20,376 nucleotides of DNA from Deltaproteobacteria bacterium. Lineage in GTDB: Bacteria > Desulfobacterota > UBA8473. This document shows, one piece after another, positions 1 to 6,899 of this stretch. The notes under the pieces are model-generated. The model was not told the DNA's origin. It did not search any database and worked only from the letters and a program-made list of their open reading frames with translations. The position numbers were made by a program, and so were the translations under genes. Positions within the stretch are counted from its first letter, which is position 1; every line of letters starts with the position of its first letter. The stretch covers positions 1 to 20,376 of the forward strand of contig JAUXFK010000017.1 of NCBI GenBank assembly GCA_030623035.1. The letters run 5' to 3'.

Positions 1-53
1 CGTTAAGGTATAGTAATTATTGATATTTATTCATTTATTCAAATAAAATTGAC

Positions 54-82
54 TTGACAACCCTTATATAAGCAAGTATAAG
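54..82 (+). promoter_or_regulatory. sigma-70 promoter of the tRNA-Leu gene
   Basis: A perfect -35 box TTGACA (54-59) is separated by 17 bases from the -10-like box TATAAG (77-82). Transcription would start near 89, about 38 bases before the mature tRNA 5' end at 128. Box quality and spacing, in an AT-rich stretch just ahead of a stable RNA gene, make this convincing. Confidence 0.75.
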
Positions 83-127
83 TTAAATATCTTTATTTTG
101 CAAATGATTTCTATTTTTAGATAATGT

Positions 128-214
128 GCCGAAGTGGCGGAACTGGTAGACGCGCTAGGTTCAGGGTCTAGTGGGGGTATCCTCGTAGGGGTTCGAGTCC
201 CCTCTTCGGCACCA
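128..214 (+). tRNA. tRNA-Leu (anticodon CAG)
   Basis: This is an 87-base class II tRNA with a long variable arm. The acceptor stem pairs GCCGAAG (128-134) with CTTCGGC (204-210), followed by discriminator A211 and an encoded CCA (212-214). The anticodon stem-loop has stem CTAGG/TCTAG and loop TTCAGGG, giving anticodon CAG, which decodes CUG leucine codons. The variable arm is the GTGGGGGTATCCTCGT-like stretch, and the T arm carries GGTTCGAGTCC. A class II shape with CAG anticodon identifies leucine rather than serine. Confidence 0.97.
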
Positions 215-223
215 TTTCTGAGT

Positions 224-244
224 TTAGCCATCTTAGGGGGCTAA
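224..244 (+). terminator. Weak hairpin after the tRNA, possible terminator
   Basis: TTAGCC (224-229) can pair with GGCTAA (239-244) around a 9-base loop, and a short AT-rich stretch follows. The stem is only 6 bp and there is no clean T-run, so the call is tentative. It is placed where a tRNA terminator would be expected. Confidence 0.25.
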
Positions 245-302
245 CGAGATTTTATGATTTGAATCGTCTTTTCCTCACGATTTGAGTAATTTTGAAGATT
301 CT

Positions 303-408
303 AAATTCGCTACGCTAGTGTCCATCCAAAAATGTTCATCAAAGACCATACAAATCATTATTCGGCTAAACAGTTAAAAATATCCCATTTATGGATGGAA
401 ATTCGCTA
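303..408. repeat. Short inverted and direct repeat pair ahead of the receiver gene
   Basis: TCCATCCAAAAATG (321-334) and CATTTATGGATGGA (386-399) are inverted copies matching at 13 of 14 positions, separated by 51 bases. The decamer AAATTCGCTA occurs twice in direct orientation, at 303-312 and 399-408, framing the inverted pair. The arrangement could be a degraded small mobile element or an operator-like region for the gene starting at 429. Nothing coding is visible between the tRNA and that gene. Confidence 0.45.
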
Positions 409-428
409 AAGATAAAAGGAGAAATGAT

Positions 429-878
429 GTGTCTGATGGATTAGACGTCATTGTCGTCGATGATGACCCAAGTACATGTGAGGTGATCTCAGAAATTATT
501 ACCAGCTTCTATACATGGGGCGATGTAATTTCTTTTACAGATGTGAATGAGGCAATATCGTATTGTCTAAATCGTAATTTAGGAGTTGCGATATTTGTAG
601 TGGATGTATTTCTGAAAGGGAAAAGTGGATTTTATTTCCTTGACATTATAGAGGAAAAATTTCCAACAGTTCATGAGGATACAGTAATGATTACCGGTAA
701 TGCCAGTGATGATATAGTGGATATGTGCGTGGCATCAGATGTTAATCATTTATTGGAGAAGCCGATTAAGACATATGCATTACAGCTTGCCGTTCGATCT
801 ATTGTAGCAAAATATTTAAAATTCACCAAAAGGCTTTTGCAGAACCCTGCATTTGCCGATAGTGTGTCAAAATTTTAA
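429..878 (+). CDS. Stand-alone response-regulator receiver domain protein
   Basis: The product is 149 residues and is almost entirely a CheY-like receiver domain (about residues 5-125), with no DNA-binding or enzymatic output domain. The acidic pocket D11-D12-D13, phospho-acceptor D59 (in FVVDVFL), switch T89 (in MITG) and conserved K111 (in EKP) are all present, so it should be phosphorylatable. The GTG start is chosen because GGAG (418-421) lies seven bases upstream; the nearby ATG triplets at 424 and 427 are in another frame. The last ~25 residues are an uncharacterised tail. No histidine kinase is encoded in the window, so its partner is elsewhere. It may act as a phosphorelay or protein-interaction regulator. 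Whether it controls the osmolyte genes downstream is unknown. Confidence 0.88.
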   Translation: MSDGLDVIVVDDDPSTCEVISEIITSFYTWGDVISFTDVNEAISYCLNRNLGVAIFVVDVFLKGKSGFYFLDIIEEKFPTVHEDTVMITGNASDDIVDMCVASDVNHLLEKPIKTYALQLAVRSIVAKYLKFTKRLLQNPAFADSVSKF

Positions 879-1079
879 CATTTGATGCCGGTTTTTATAT
901 CTTCTGTTTTTCAATCCTTTCTTTCCATTTATCTCTTATAATTTCGCTTTAAACAGAATTTCTCTCTGAATAATTCCTTTTTCCGCCATTTAATACGATG
1001 ATACCCTTAAGAGTGACCTTGCTTATACGTTTTTGTTTCCCCATTTAAATGGTGAAAGTTAGCTGAAAAATAAAATAAT
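879..1079. other. AT-rich intergenic stretch with no recognised feature
   Basis: This stretch lies between the receiver gene and the promoter at 1080. I see no ORF with a ribosome binding site, no convincing terminator hairpin and no repeat here. Confidence 0.5.
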
Positions 1080-1108
1080 TTGACAATGGCTTGTTCTATG
1101 AGTAATAT
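1080..1108 (+). promoter_or_regulatory. Strong sigma-70 promoter ahead of a small ORF and gpgS
   Basis: TTGACA (1080-1085), a 17-base spacer and TATAAT-like TAATAT (1103-1108) form a nearly ideal vegetative promoter. The predicted start near 1115 lies only 17 bases before the small ORF at 1132, and about 280 bases before the gpgS-like gene at 1398. Transcription may therefore serve both. The leader to gpgS is long enough to hold post-transcriptional control. Confidence 0.7.
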
Positions 1109-1131
1109 GAATAGTATCTATAGTGGGAGAT

Positions 1132-1260
1132 ATGGATACGATTAAGTTAAGAGCCAGTTTAAAGACCTCTTTGCTCACCTGTGTTGACCTTTTTAAATCG
1201 TTTAAAGTTCGCTTTGCAAAATTTTGGAAACTCGAGTTATTACCCTCAAACGACTTGTAA
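1132..1260 (+). CDS. Probable small ORF (42 aa), unknown function
   Basis: An ATG at 1132 opens a 42-codon frame closed by TAA at 1258-1260. A GGGAG ribosome binding site (1125-1129) sits two to three bases upstream, and the strong promoter at 1080-1108 places the transcript start about 17 bases before the ATG. The peptide starts MDTIKLRASLKTSLLTCVDL and is basic, with hydrophobic and aromatic residues (FKVRFAKFW) that could form an amphipathic helix. It has no Cys-rich or lipobox motif. I do not recognise a family. The RBS spacing is short, and such a length can occur by chance, so the main support is the ordered set of promoter, RBS and start. It could be a leader peptide for the GT81 gene 138 bases downstream or an independent microprotein. 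Confidence 0.4.
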   Translation: MDTIKLRASLKTSLLTCVDLFKSFKVRFAKFWKLELLPSNDL

Positions 1261-1397
1261 AACAGCCGTTGTCGTGGTTAATATTTGTTTAATCAGCAGG
1301 CTTTAGAGCGTCCTTGAAAGGGCAAATTTACTTTAAACTGATTTTTAAGGCAGTTTGGGTAAGACCAATTTGGAAATAGGATTACTAAGGGGATTGT

Positions 1398-2609
1398 ATG
1401 AGTGATTTCTGTCAGAGTGGCATGGTAGCCACTTTTCACAGGCTGGGTAATAATTTTGACATTAATAAGATAGAAGGGGAGCTTTTCGAGATTTCCAAAT
1501 ACAGGGGAATAACCTTGGTACTTCCATCTCTTTACTCCGAACTCCAAAGAAAGGCCCTTAAGGGCATAGTGGAAGAGTTAAAGAAGGTCAAGTATATTAG
1601 AGAGATTGTTGTGAGTTTGGGGGATGCGGATGTCAATGCTTTCAAACATGCGAAAGAATTCTTCTCTGTCTTACCACAACGTACGACGATTATATGGGTC
1701 GATGGGCCACAAATACAATCACTCTTTAAAGAAGTAAAAGAGAAAGAACTGGATCCGGAAGTCTCCGGTAAGGGAAGGAGTGCCTGGATAGCTTATGGCT
1801 ATGTTATAGCAGAAAAAGGTAGCAGGGTTATCGCATTGCATGATTGTGATATTCTTACGTATAGCAGGGAGATGTTAAGTCGGTTAATCTTTCCAGTGGC
1901 CTCTACAAGACTGGACTATGAATTTTGTAAGGGTTACTATAGCAGAGTTACCAACAAGATGCATGGCCGGGTTACCAGGCTGTTTGTAACACCTCTGATA
2001 AATGCCCTCATGAAAATATTAGGGAATATGGACATCCTACGCTACTATGACAGTTTTCGCTATCCATTGACAGGTGAATTCTCGATGATTACAGACCTTG
2101 CCCGTATCAATCGTATTCCAGCGGACTGGGGTCTGGAGATAGGCGTACTTGCTGAAATATATAGAAACTGTTCAATAAAAAGGATATGCCAGACAGAGTT
2201 ATGCGACAATTACGAGCATAAACACCAGGATCTTTCTCCAGACAATTCTGAACTTGGGCTAAACAAGATGTCAATAGACATCGCAAAGTCTGTCTTTAGA
2301 ATCCTTGCTACAGAAGGTGTCGTATATACACCGGGCTTTTTTAATACCCTACGCGCGGCATATCTAAGGATAGCTCAAGACACCATTCTTCGATATCACG
2401 GTGATGCTATAATAAATGGATTGGAATATGACAGACACGATGAAGGGACAGCAGTTGAGATGTTCTCAAACGCTATCCATATAGCTGGAGAAATAATAAC
2501 CGACAATCCCCTTGGACCCCCGCAGATACCTAACTGGAACAGGGTATTTGCAGCCATCCCAGACTTTCCAGAAAAGCTCCTCAAAGCAGTTCGGGAAGAC
2601 AACTCTTAG
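1398..2609 (+). CDS. gpgS: Glucosyl-3-phosphoglycerate synthase-like GT81 glycosyltransferase
   Basis: The 403-residue protein resembles GT-A fold enzymes of family GT81, which transfer glucose from a nucleotide-glucose donor to 3-phosphoglycerate, the first step to glucosylglycerate, a compatible solute. Visible landmarks are the nucleotide-binding PSLYSEL (43-49), GKG (124-126), the metal-binding DCD in ALHDCDIL (149-151), RYPLTGEF (221-228, matching the P-L-x-GE acceptor-loop motif), WGLEIG (244-249) and a following His-rich YEHKHQDLS segment. The start has an AAGGGGA-type ribosome site a few bases upstream. No glucosyl-3-phosphoglycerate phosphatase gene is adjacent, so the second step must be encoded elsewhere. 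A mannosyl-specific or other sugar donor cannot be excluded. It lies just before an osmolyte-transport cluster, which supports a solute role. Confidence 0.8.
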   Translation: MSDFCQSGMVATFHRLGNNFDINKIEGELFEISKYRGITLVLPSLYSELQRKALKGIVEELKKVKYIREIVVSLGDADVNAFKHAKEFFSVLPQRTTIIWVDGPQIQSLFKEVKEKELDPEVSGKGRSAWIAYGYVIAEKGSRVIALHDCDILTYSREMLSRLIFPVASTRLDYEFCKGYYSRVTNKMHGRVTRLFVTPLINALMKILGNMDILRYYDSFRYPLTGEFSMITDLARINRIPADWGLEIGVLAEIYRNCSIKRICQTELCDNYEHKHQDLSPDNSELGLNKMSIDIAKSVFRILATEGVVYTPGFFNTLRAAYLRIAQDTILRYHGDAIINGLEYDRHDEGTAVEMFSNAIHIAGEIITDNPLGPPQIPNWNRVFAAIPDFPEKLLKAVREDNS

Positions 2610-2631
2610 GGAAAGGTTAAATCCCAAAAAG

Positions 2632-2680
2632 CCTTGCACTTAAAAGGGGTGAAAGGATACGTAGTTTTTTATTTTTTTTA
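2632..2680 (+). terminator. Possible terminator after gpgS-like gene
   Basis: CCTTGCAC (2632-2639) can pair with GTGAAAGG (2049-type arm at 2649-2656) as a 7-bp stem with one G/A mismatch. After about eight bases a long T-rich tract (about 2665-2679) follows. The gap between stem and T-tract is larger than in a classical intrinsic terminator, so confidence is modest. Confidence 0.3.
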
Positions 2681-2806
2681 GAAATTGGCCAAGTGCCTAA
2701 AATAAAAGGGTAAAATATAGAACCTGTCCTGCGTATAGTGTTGCCGAAACATTCTGCTGCGGGAGGATTCATAAATTGACAGCACAAATCATAAAGGGGA
2801 TTGCAA

Positions 2807-4036
2807 TTGGATAAGAATGATTTTACTTTGCCGATCTGGTTTTTGGACGTAAGGGGGAGTGATTTCTCTGCACAGGCCAAAAACTGGCAAGAAAGCATCA
2901 ACGGAAAGATAAAAGAAATCCTGAATAATATAACAACCGGCTGGAAAGAGCCGGTATTGATCAAAACTCATATCGGTGAACCGAGATGCTCTACAAGGAT
3001 GCTCCCTGAGTACTGCTTGTCATCCGTCGATTATCTCAGGGGCATGGGACTCAATCGGATCTGCTGTGGTGACACTACAGTGGTCTATTCAGGGGAAAGG
3101 GGACGTAAAGAAAACATGCATGGGAGTCCCCAGAGATATCTTCGGCTGGCAAAATCGCACGGCTGGGATGAGGATGGGCCATTAAGAGTTCCTTTTGTCA
3201 TCCTGGATCGCCCGGAAACATGCGTTAAGGGTCTATTTGAGTTTGATGAGGAAGAGGTTTCACTTTTAACCCATCCCCCCAATCGTTTCAAGGAGACATT
3301 TGTGGCAGGGGGGTTTCATATTGCCGGTTCGATATTCAACCATGTGCATCTCACTCTGCATGGCCTGGCTCATATAGCCTGTGCAGTAAAAGGGTTGACA
3401 ATGGGAGGGGCAAGTGCCAGAGGAAAACAGATGATGCACCAATACTATATTCCATCTATAAATAAAGAGATGTGCCAGGGATGTGGTATCTGCATAGAGA
3501 ACTGCCCTGAGGATGCCTTGAGTTTTGACCAGGAGGGTCTGCCATCCCTGCTGGAGTCCAAATGTATTGGATGTGGTGAGTGTATGGCTGTATGCAGTAA
3601 TGGGTGCATAGAGATGAAAAGCAAAAAGGTGCTTGACTGGTTTCGCGGGAGGATTACGCTTCCATTTAGGATGGCAGACTATATGGTAGGGATAATGGAG
3701 AATCGGTGGAACAGATTGCTCAATATCGTCCATCTGTATAACATCACTAGGAATTGTGACTGCGTTGATGAACCTCAAGAGTCGATGATTGATGATATTG
3801 GGTTCCTGATCGGGAAAAATCCCTTTGCCATTGACTTTTTAGCTAGAAGGCTGATTATCGAGGGATTTCAGGACAAGGCAGCCCAGATGAATATGACATT
3901 TGAGGCTTTTAAGAAAAAATCAGAAGATGCGAAATTTTTCTTTGAAAATGATCCGGGTGTTGCACCATACGAATATATACAAAAGAATTTCCACATCCCT
4001 TCGCAAGTAGAATTGATCAGGGTGGATATGACATGA
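2807..4036 (+). CDS. DUF362 domain protein with two [4Fe-4S] clusters
   Basis: About 409 residues. The N-terminal half is a DUF362 domain with the motif VKGLTMGGASARGKQMMH (near residue 198). Two ferredoxin motifs follow, CQGCGICIENCP and CIGCGECMAVCSNGC (about residues 225-269), each able to ligate a [4Fe-4S] cluster. The C-terminal part continues DUF362 with NCDCVDEP and IGFLIGKNPFAIDFLARRL. The protein has no signal peptide, so it is cytoplasmic, and its role is most likely electron transfer. Two TTG codons compete as start: the one at 2801 abuts GGGGA (2796-2800), while 2807 lies six bases from it and is preferred. It precedes the transporter and corrinoid-methyltransferase genes on the same strand. 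I infer it could supply low-potential electrons for corrinoid reactivation, but DUF362 has no established reaction. Confidence 0.85.
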   Translation: MDKNDFTLPIWFLDVRGSDFSAQAKNWQESINGKIKEILNNITTGWKEPVLIKTHIGEPRCSTRMLPEYCLSSVDYLRGMGLNRICCGDTTVVYSGERGRKENMHGSPQRYLRLAKSHGWDEDGPLRVPFVILDRPETCVKGLFEFDEEEVSLLTHPPNRFKETFVAGGFHIAGSIFNHVHLTLHGLAHIACAVKGLTMGGASARGKQMMHQYYIPSINKEMCQGCGICIENCPEDALSFDQEGLPSLLESKCIGCGECMAVCSNGCIEMKSKKVLDWFRGRITLPFRMADYMVGIMENRWNRLLNIVHLYNITRNCDCVDEPQESMIDDIGFLIGKNPFAIDFLARRLIIEGFQDKAAQMNMTFEAFKKKSEDAKFFFENDPGVAPYEYIQKNFHIPSQVELIRVDMT

Positions 4037-4130
4037 AATTTCAATTCAAGTTTGGATGGTCGCTCAAAGGGCTTTCTGTCCGGGCAACCGGCTCTTGAGT
4101 TTCAAATGTTTCTGTTAAAAGAGATTCCGT

Positions 4131-5231
4131 ATGATACGGCTTGAGGGTGTTACAAAAATCTATAAAGGTGACGTAAAAGGGGTGGAAGATCTGACCTTTC
4201 GTTGTCGTGAAGGCGAAACCCTGGCGCTAATCGGCACCAGTGGATGTGGGAAGACAACGACCCTCAGGATGGTTAATCGACTCGTGGATCTCACCAGGGG
4301 AAAGATCTGTGTAGACGGTAAAGACATCTACGATTACAGTGTTGTTAAACTGAGACGGAGCATGGGTTATGTTATCCAGTATATCGGGCTTCTGCCCCAT
4401 CTGACTGTGGCAAGAAATATAAGTGTAGTGCCGGAATTGGAAGGATGGCCAAAAGCCAGGATAAACGATCGGGTGGAATCTTTACTTTATATGGTTGGTC
4501 TGGATCCTGAAGTGTACAGCGATCGTTATCCTGTTGAGCTTTCCGGAGGACAGCAGCAGAGGGTGGGAATCGCCAGGGCGCTGGCCGCAGATCCCCCTAT
4601 CCTTCTTATGGATGAGCCTTTCGGGGCTCTGGACCCGATAACCAGACAACAACTTCAGGATGAGTTTCTCACCCTTAAAGGGAGGATAAAGAAGACAATC
4701 GTATTTGTGACCCATGATATTTTAGAGGCCGTAACCCTTGCAGATAGGATGGCTGTGATGAATGAGGGAAGGCTGGTTCAGATTGGAACACCTGCGGATA
4801 TCATTGAAAAGCCGGCGAATCAATTTGTGAGTGACCTCTTACGTACTCATTATTTTCAGCTTTCTTTGAGTCTTGTTAAGATGGAGGATATGATGATTCG
4901 CAATGTGGTGACTCTGGTGGAAGAGGAGGGAGGAGACTTAAAAAAAAGGTGCACGAGTATATTTCGCACTCGGCGAGTCGGTTCTTTGCCTGTTGTTGAT
5001 CGGAACAGTTGCTATAGAGGGCTGGTTACAAGAACGTCCTTAAGAGATCCTGAGACTCCTGTCATCTATGACTATCCTGCATTGAAGACAACCGATACAG
5101 TCGTTATTGCTTTAGACTGCCTGAAGAGAAACCCGTCGCTTGAAATATTTCCAGTGGTGAGTTCTGAAGGTCGATTAAAGGGCTTGGTCAGCCGAAAGGC
5201 AATAAGGGAGCATTTCACAGAAAATATCTAA
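4131..5231 (+). CDS. Glycine betaine/carnitine/choline-type ABC transporter ATP-binding protein (OpuCA/ProV-like)
   Basis: This 366-residue ATPase powers uptake of a quaternary-amine osmolyte. It shows Walker A GTSGCGKTT (35-43), ABC signature LSGGQQQR (137-144), Walker B ILLMDEP (157-163) with adjacent FGALD D-loop, and switch H195 in FVTHD. The LTVARNISVVPELEGWP stretch is typical of the OpuCA/ProV branch. Residues ~245-360 form a pair of CBS-like repeats (LPVVDRNSCYRGLVTR and FPVVSSEGRLKGLVSR), the regulatory module that senses ionic strength in OpuA/OpuC. It is followed 22 bases later by the permease and then the binding protein, so all three form a complete importer. The ribosome site is weak (AGAG), but the MIRLEGVTKIYKG start fits the family. 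Confidence 0.93.
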   Translation: MIRLEGVTKIYKGDVKGVEDLTFRCREGETLALIGTSGCGKTTTLRMVNRLVDLTRGKICVDGKDIYDYSVVKLRRSMGYVIQYIGLLPHLTVARNISVVPELEGWPKARINDRVESLLYMVGLDPEVYSDRYPVELSGGQQQRVGIARALAADPPILLMDEPFGALDPITRQQLQDEFLTLKGRIKKTIVFVTHDILEAVTLADRMAVMNEGRLVQIGTPADIIEKPANQFVSDLLRTHYFQLSLSLVKMEDMMIRNVVTLVEEEGGDLKKRCTSIFRTRRVGSLPVVDRNSCYRGLVTRTSLRDPETPVIYDYPALKTTDTVVIALDCLKRNPSLEIFPVVSSEGRLKGLVSRKAIREHFTENI

Positions 5232-5253
5232 AGAAGGGTAAGGGAGGTATTCT

Positions 5254-5913
5254 TTGACAATCCTGGAATTTATTATGGAAAGGGGAGATGAGATTATTCT
5301 ACTTACATTGGAGCATCTGCAATTAACCGTTATATCAATAGGTCTTGCGGTGTTATTTGCTGTACCTACAGGTATATTTCTTACTCGTACTCCAAAGATA
5401 TCATCTACGGTTATGGGTGTAGTTTCAGCAATACAGACTATCCCAAGCCTCGCCCTTTTTGGGCTTGTCATTCCCGTACTGATGATGTTCGGTCTTCCAA
5501 TTATTGGATGGGTACCGGCACTTTTGGCCCTTTTCCTATATGCGTTACTTCCCATTTTACGAAATACATTCATCGGTATAAAACAGGTCGATCAAGCAAT
5601 GATAGAGGCGGGAAAGGGGATGGGAATGACGAATGGACAGATATTATGGAGAGTGGAACTCCCTCTGTCGTTGCCTATCATAATGGCAGGAATCAGGACG
5701 TCAACTGTTATCAGTGTCGGTATCGCTACCCTGGCTGCTTTGATTGGAGCAGGTGGTCTGGGTGAGCTGATCTTTAGAGGTCTTAGGACGATCAATTATA
5801 AACTGATGCTGGCAGGTGCCATTCCAGCGGCCTCACTCGCCCTCCTGCTGGATTTTGCCCTTTCACTGGCAGGAAGGCTTTTGACACCAAAAGGGTTGAA
5901 GATCGCAAGATGA
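5254..5913 (+). CDS. Glycine betaine-type ABC transporter permease (OpuCB/ProW-like)
   Basis: A 219-residue membrane protein with about five to six hydrophobic segments (roughly 22-44, 52-78, 82-104, 148-172, 184-206). The cytoplasmic coupling loop is the EAA motif at 117-148: IEAGKGMGMTNGQILWRVELP followed by SLPIIMAGIRT. This is typical of OpuCB/OpuBB-type permeases. A TTG start at 5254 is supported by GGGAGG (5242-5247) about six bases upstream. One permease gene is present, which suggests a homodimer in the membrane, as in some OpuC/OsmU systems that otherwise use two. Confidence 0.92.
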   Translation: MTILEFIMERGDEIILLTLEHLQLTVISIGLAVLFAVPTGIFLTRTPKISSTVMGVVSAIQTIPSLALFGLVIPVLMMFGLPIIGWVPALLALFLYALLPILRNTFIGIKQVDQAMIEAGKGMGMTNGQILWRVELPLSLPIIMAGIRTSTVISVGIATLAALIGAGGLGELIFRGLRTINYKLMLAGAIPAASLALLLDFALSLAGRLLTPKGLKIAR

Positions 5914-5972
5914 AACGTCCGTTTTGAACGGGCAACAGCCTTTCAATGGACGAAAATGACGGGGGATAGGCT

Positions 5973-6896
5973 ATGAGAAGGCTATGGACAATTATTGGGA
6001 GCGTTACATTCATCGTCCTGACTGTAATCATAATCGTGTTAATGGATGTGAATAGAGAAGAGGGGGGTAAACCAGAGAAAAGAATCACCATAGGGTCTAA
6101 ACATTTTACTGAGCAGGAGATAATCGGTGAGATTATGGCCCAGGCCATAGAGAATAACACAGATATCCATGTGCAAAGAAGGTTTAACCTGGGCGGAACC
6201 ATGGTATGCTTCAACGCACTGAAATCCGGGGATATCGATCTCTATGCAGAATATACTGGAACCGGCCTTGTAAATATCCTGAAGAAGAAGACCATGAATG
6301 ACCCTGAAAGGGTATACAGTACTGTAAGGGATATTTTTAAAAAGGAATACGGATTGGACCTACTCAAGCCCTTTGGCTTTAATAACACGTATACCTTAAC
6401 CATGAGGAGGGATCATGCCGGCGAACTCGGTGTGGATAAGATAAGTGATCTTTTACCTTATGCCAAAATGCTGCAGGCTGGATTCGATGCTGAGTTTTTA
6501 GAGAGAACCGACGGTTATCCAGGCCTGGTGAGAAGATACGGTTTTGAATTTCGAAAAAGGCCGAAGCAGATGGATCCAGGGTTAATGTATAAGGCCTGCG
6601 CTGAAGGGGGGGTTGATGTAATCGATGGATTTGTCACCGATGGTCGTATACGAGCATACGACCTGGTAGTTCTGAAGGATGACAAGTCTTTTTTCCCGCC
6701 ATACTATGCAGCTCCCCTGATAAGAAGTGAGGTTGTAAAGAAATATCCTGAAATCAAGGATGTACTCAATAACCTGGCATGGACAATATCGGATAAGATT
6801 ATGCAGAGACTCAACTACAGGGTGGACAAGGAAGAGGATAGTGCATCTAAAGTGGCAAAGGGGTTTCTTCTGGAAAAGGGGCTGATAGGAGAGTAA
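5973..6896 (+). CDS. Glycine betaine-type ABC transporter substrate-binding protein (OpuCC/OsmF-like)
   Basis: 307 residues. A single N-terminal hydrophobic segment (about 7-24) without a lipobox anchors or exports it. The OpuAC-type binding domain begins at RITIGSKHFTEQE (38-50) and includes YAEYTGTGL (91-99), FGFNNTYTL (134-142), VTDGRI (221-226) and FFPPYYAAPL (240-249). These are the family positions whose aromatic residues form the cation-binding box for trimethylammonium ligands. It therefore should bind glycine betaine, carnitine, choline or a related compound; the exact ligand is not readable from sequence. The retained hydrophobic segment with a following non-Cys sequence suggests a membrane-tethered protein. 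It lies 59 bases after the permease and three bases before the activation-domain gene, so uptake and corrinoid metabolism are probably co-transcribed. Confidence 0.92.
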   Translation: MRRLWTIIGSVTFIVLTVIIIVLMDVNREEGGKPEKRITIGSKHFTEQEIIGEIMAQAIENNTDIHVQRRFNLGGTMVCFNALKSGDIDLYAEYTGTGLVNILKKKTMNDPERVYSTVRDIFKKEYGLDLLKPFGFNNTYTLTMRRDHAGELGVDKISDLLPYAKMLQAGFDAEFLERTDGYPGLVRRYGFEFRKRPKQMDPGLMYKACAEGGVDVIDGFVTDGRIRAYDLVVLKDDKSFFPPYYAAPLIRSEVVKKYPEIKDVLNNLAWTISDKIMQRLNYRVDKEEDSASKVAKGFLLEKGLIGE

Positions 6897-6899
6897 GGT

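Noticed and set aside
128..430. tRNA-Leu as an integration site for a genomic island
   Set aside because: I found no second copy of the tRNA 3' end and no integrase gene in the window. The genes downstream look like ordinary chromosomal functions.
3266..3778. Minus-strand frame of about 170 residues inside the DUF362 gene
   Set aside because: It lies antisense to a gene with clear Fe-S motifs and shows no domain or ribosome site of its own.
4037..4130. Short complementary stretches between the DUF362 gene and the transporter ATPase gene
   Set aside because: Pairings such as CTCAA/TTGAG and CCGG/CCGG are too short and gapped to claim a terminator or operator.
5914..5972. CGTCC/GGACG and CCGTT/AACGG pairings between the permease and binding-protein genes
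   Set aside because: They are only five bases each and lie inside a clearly co-transcribed transporter operon, so neither a terminator nor a control site can be supported.
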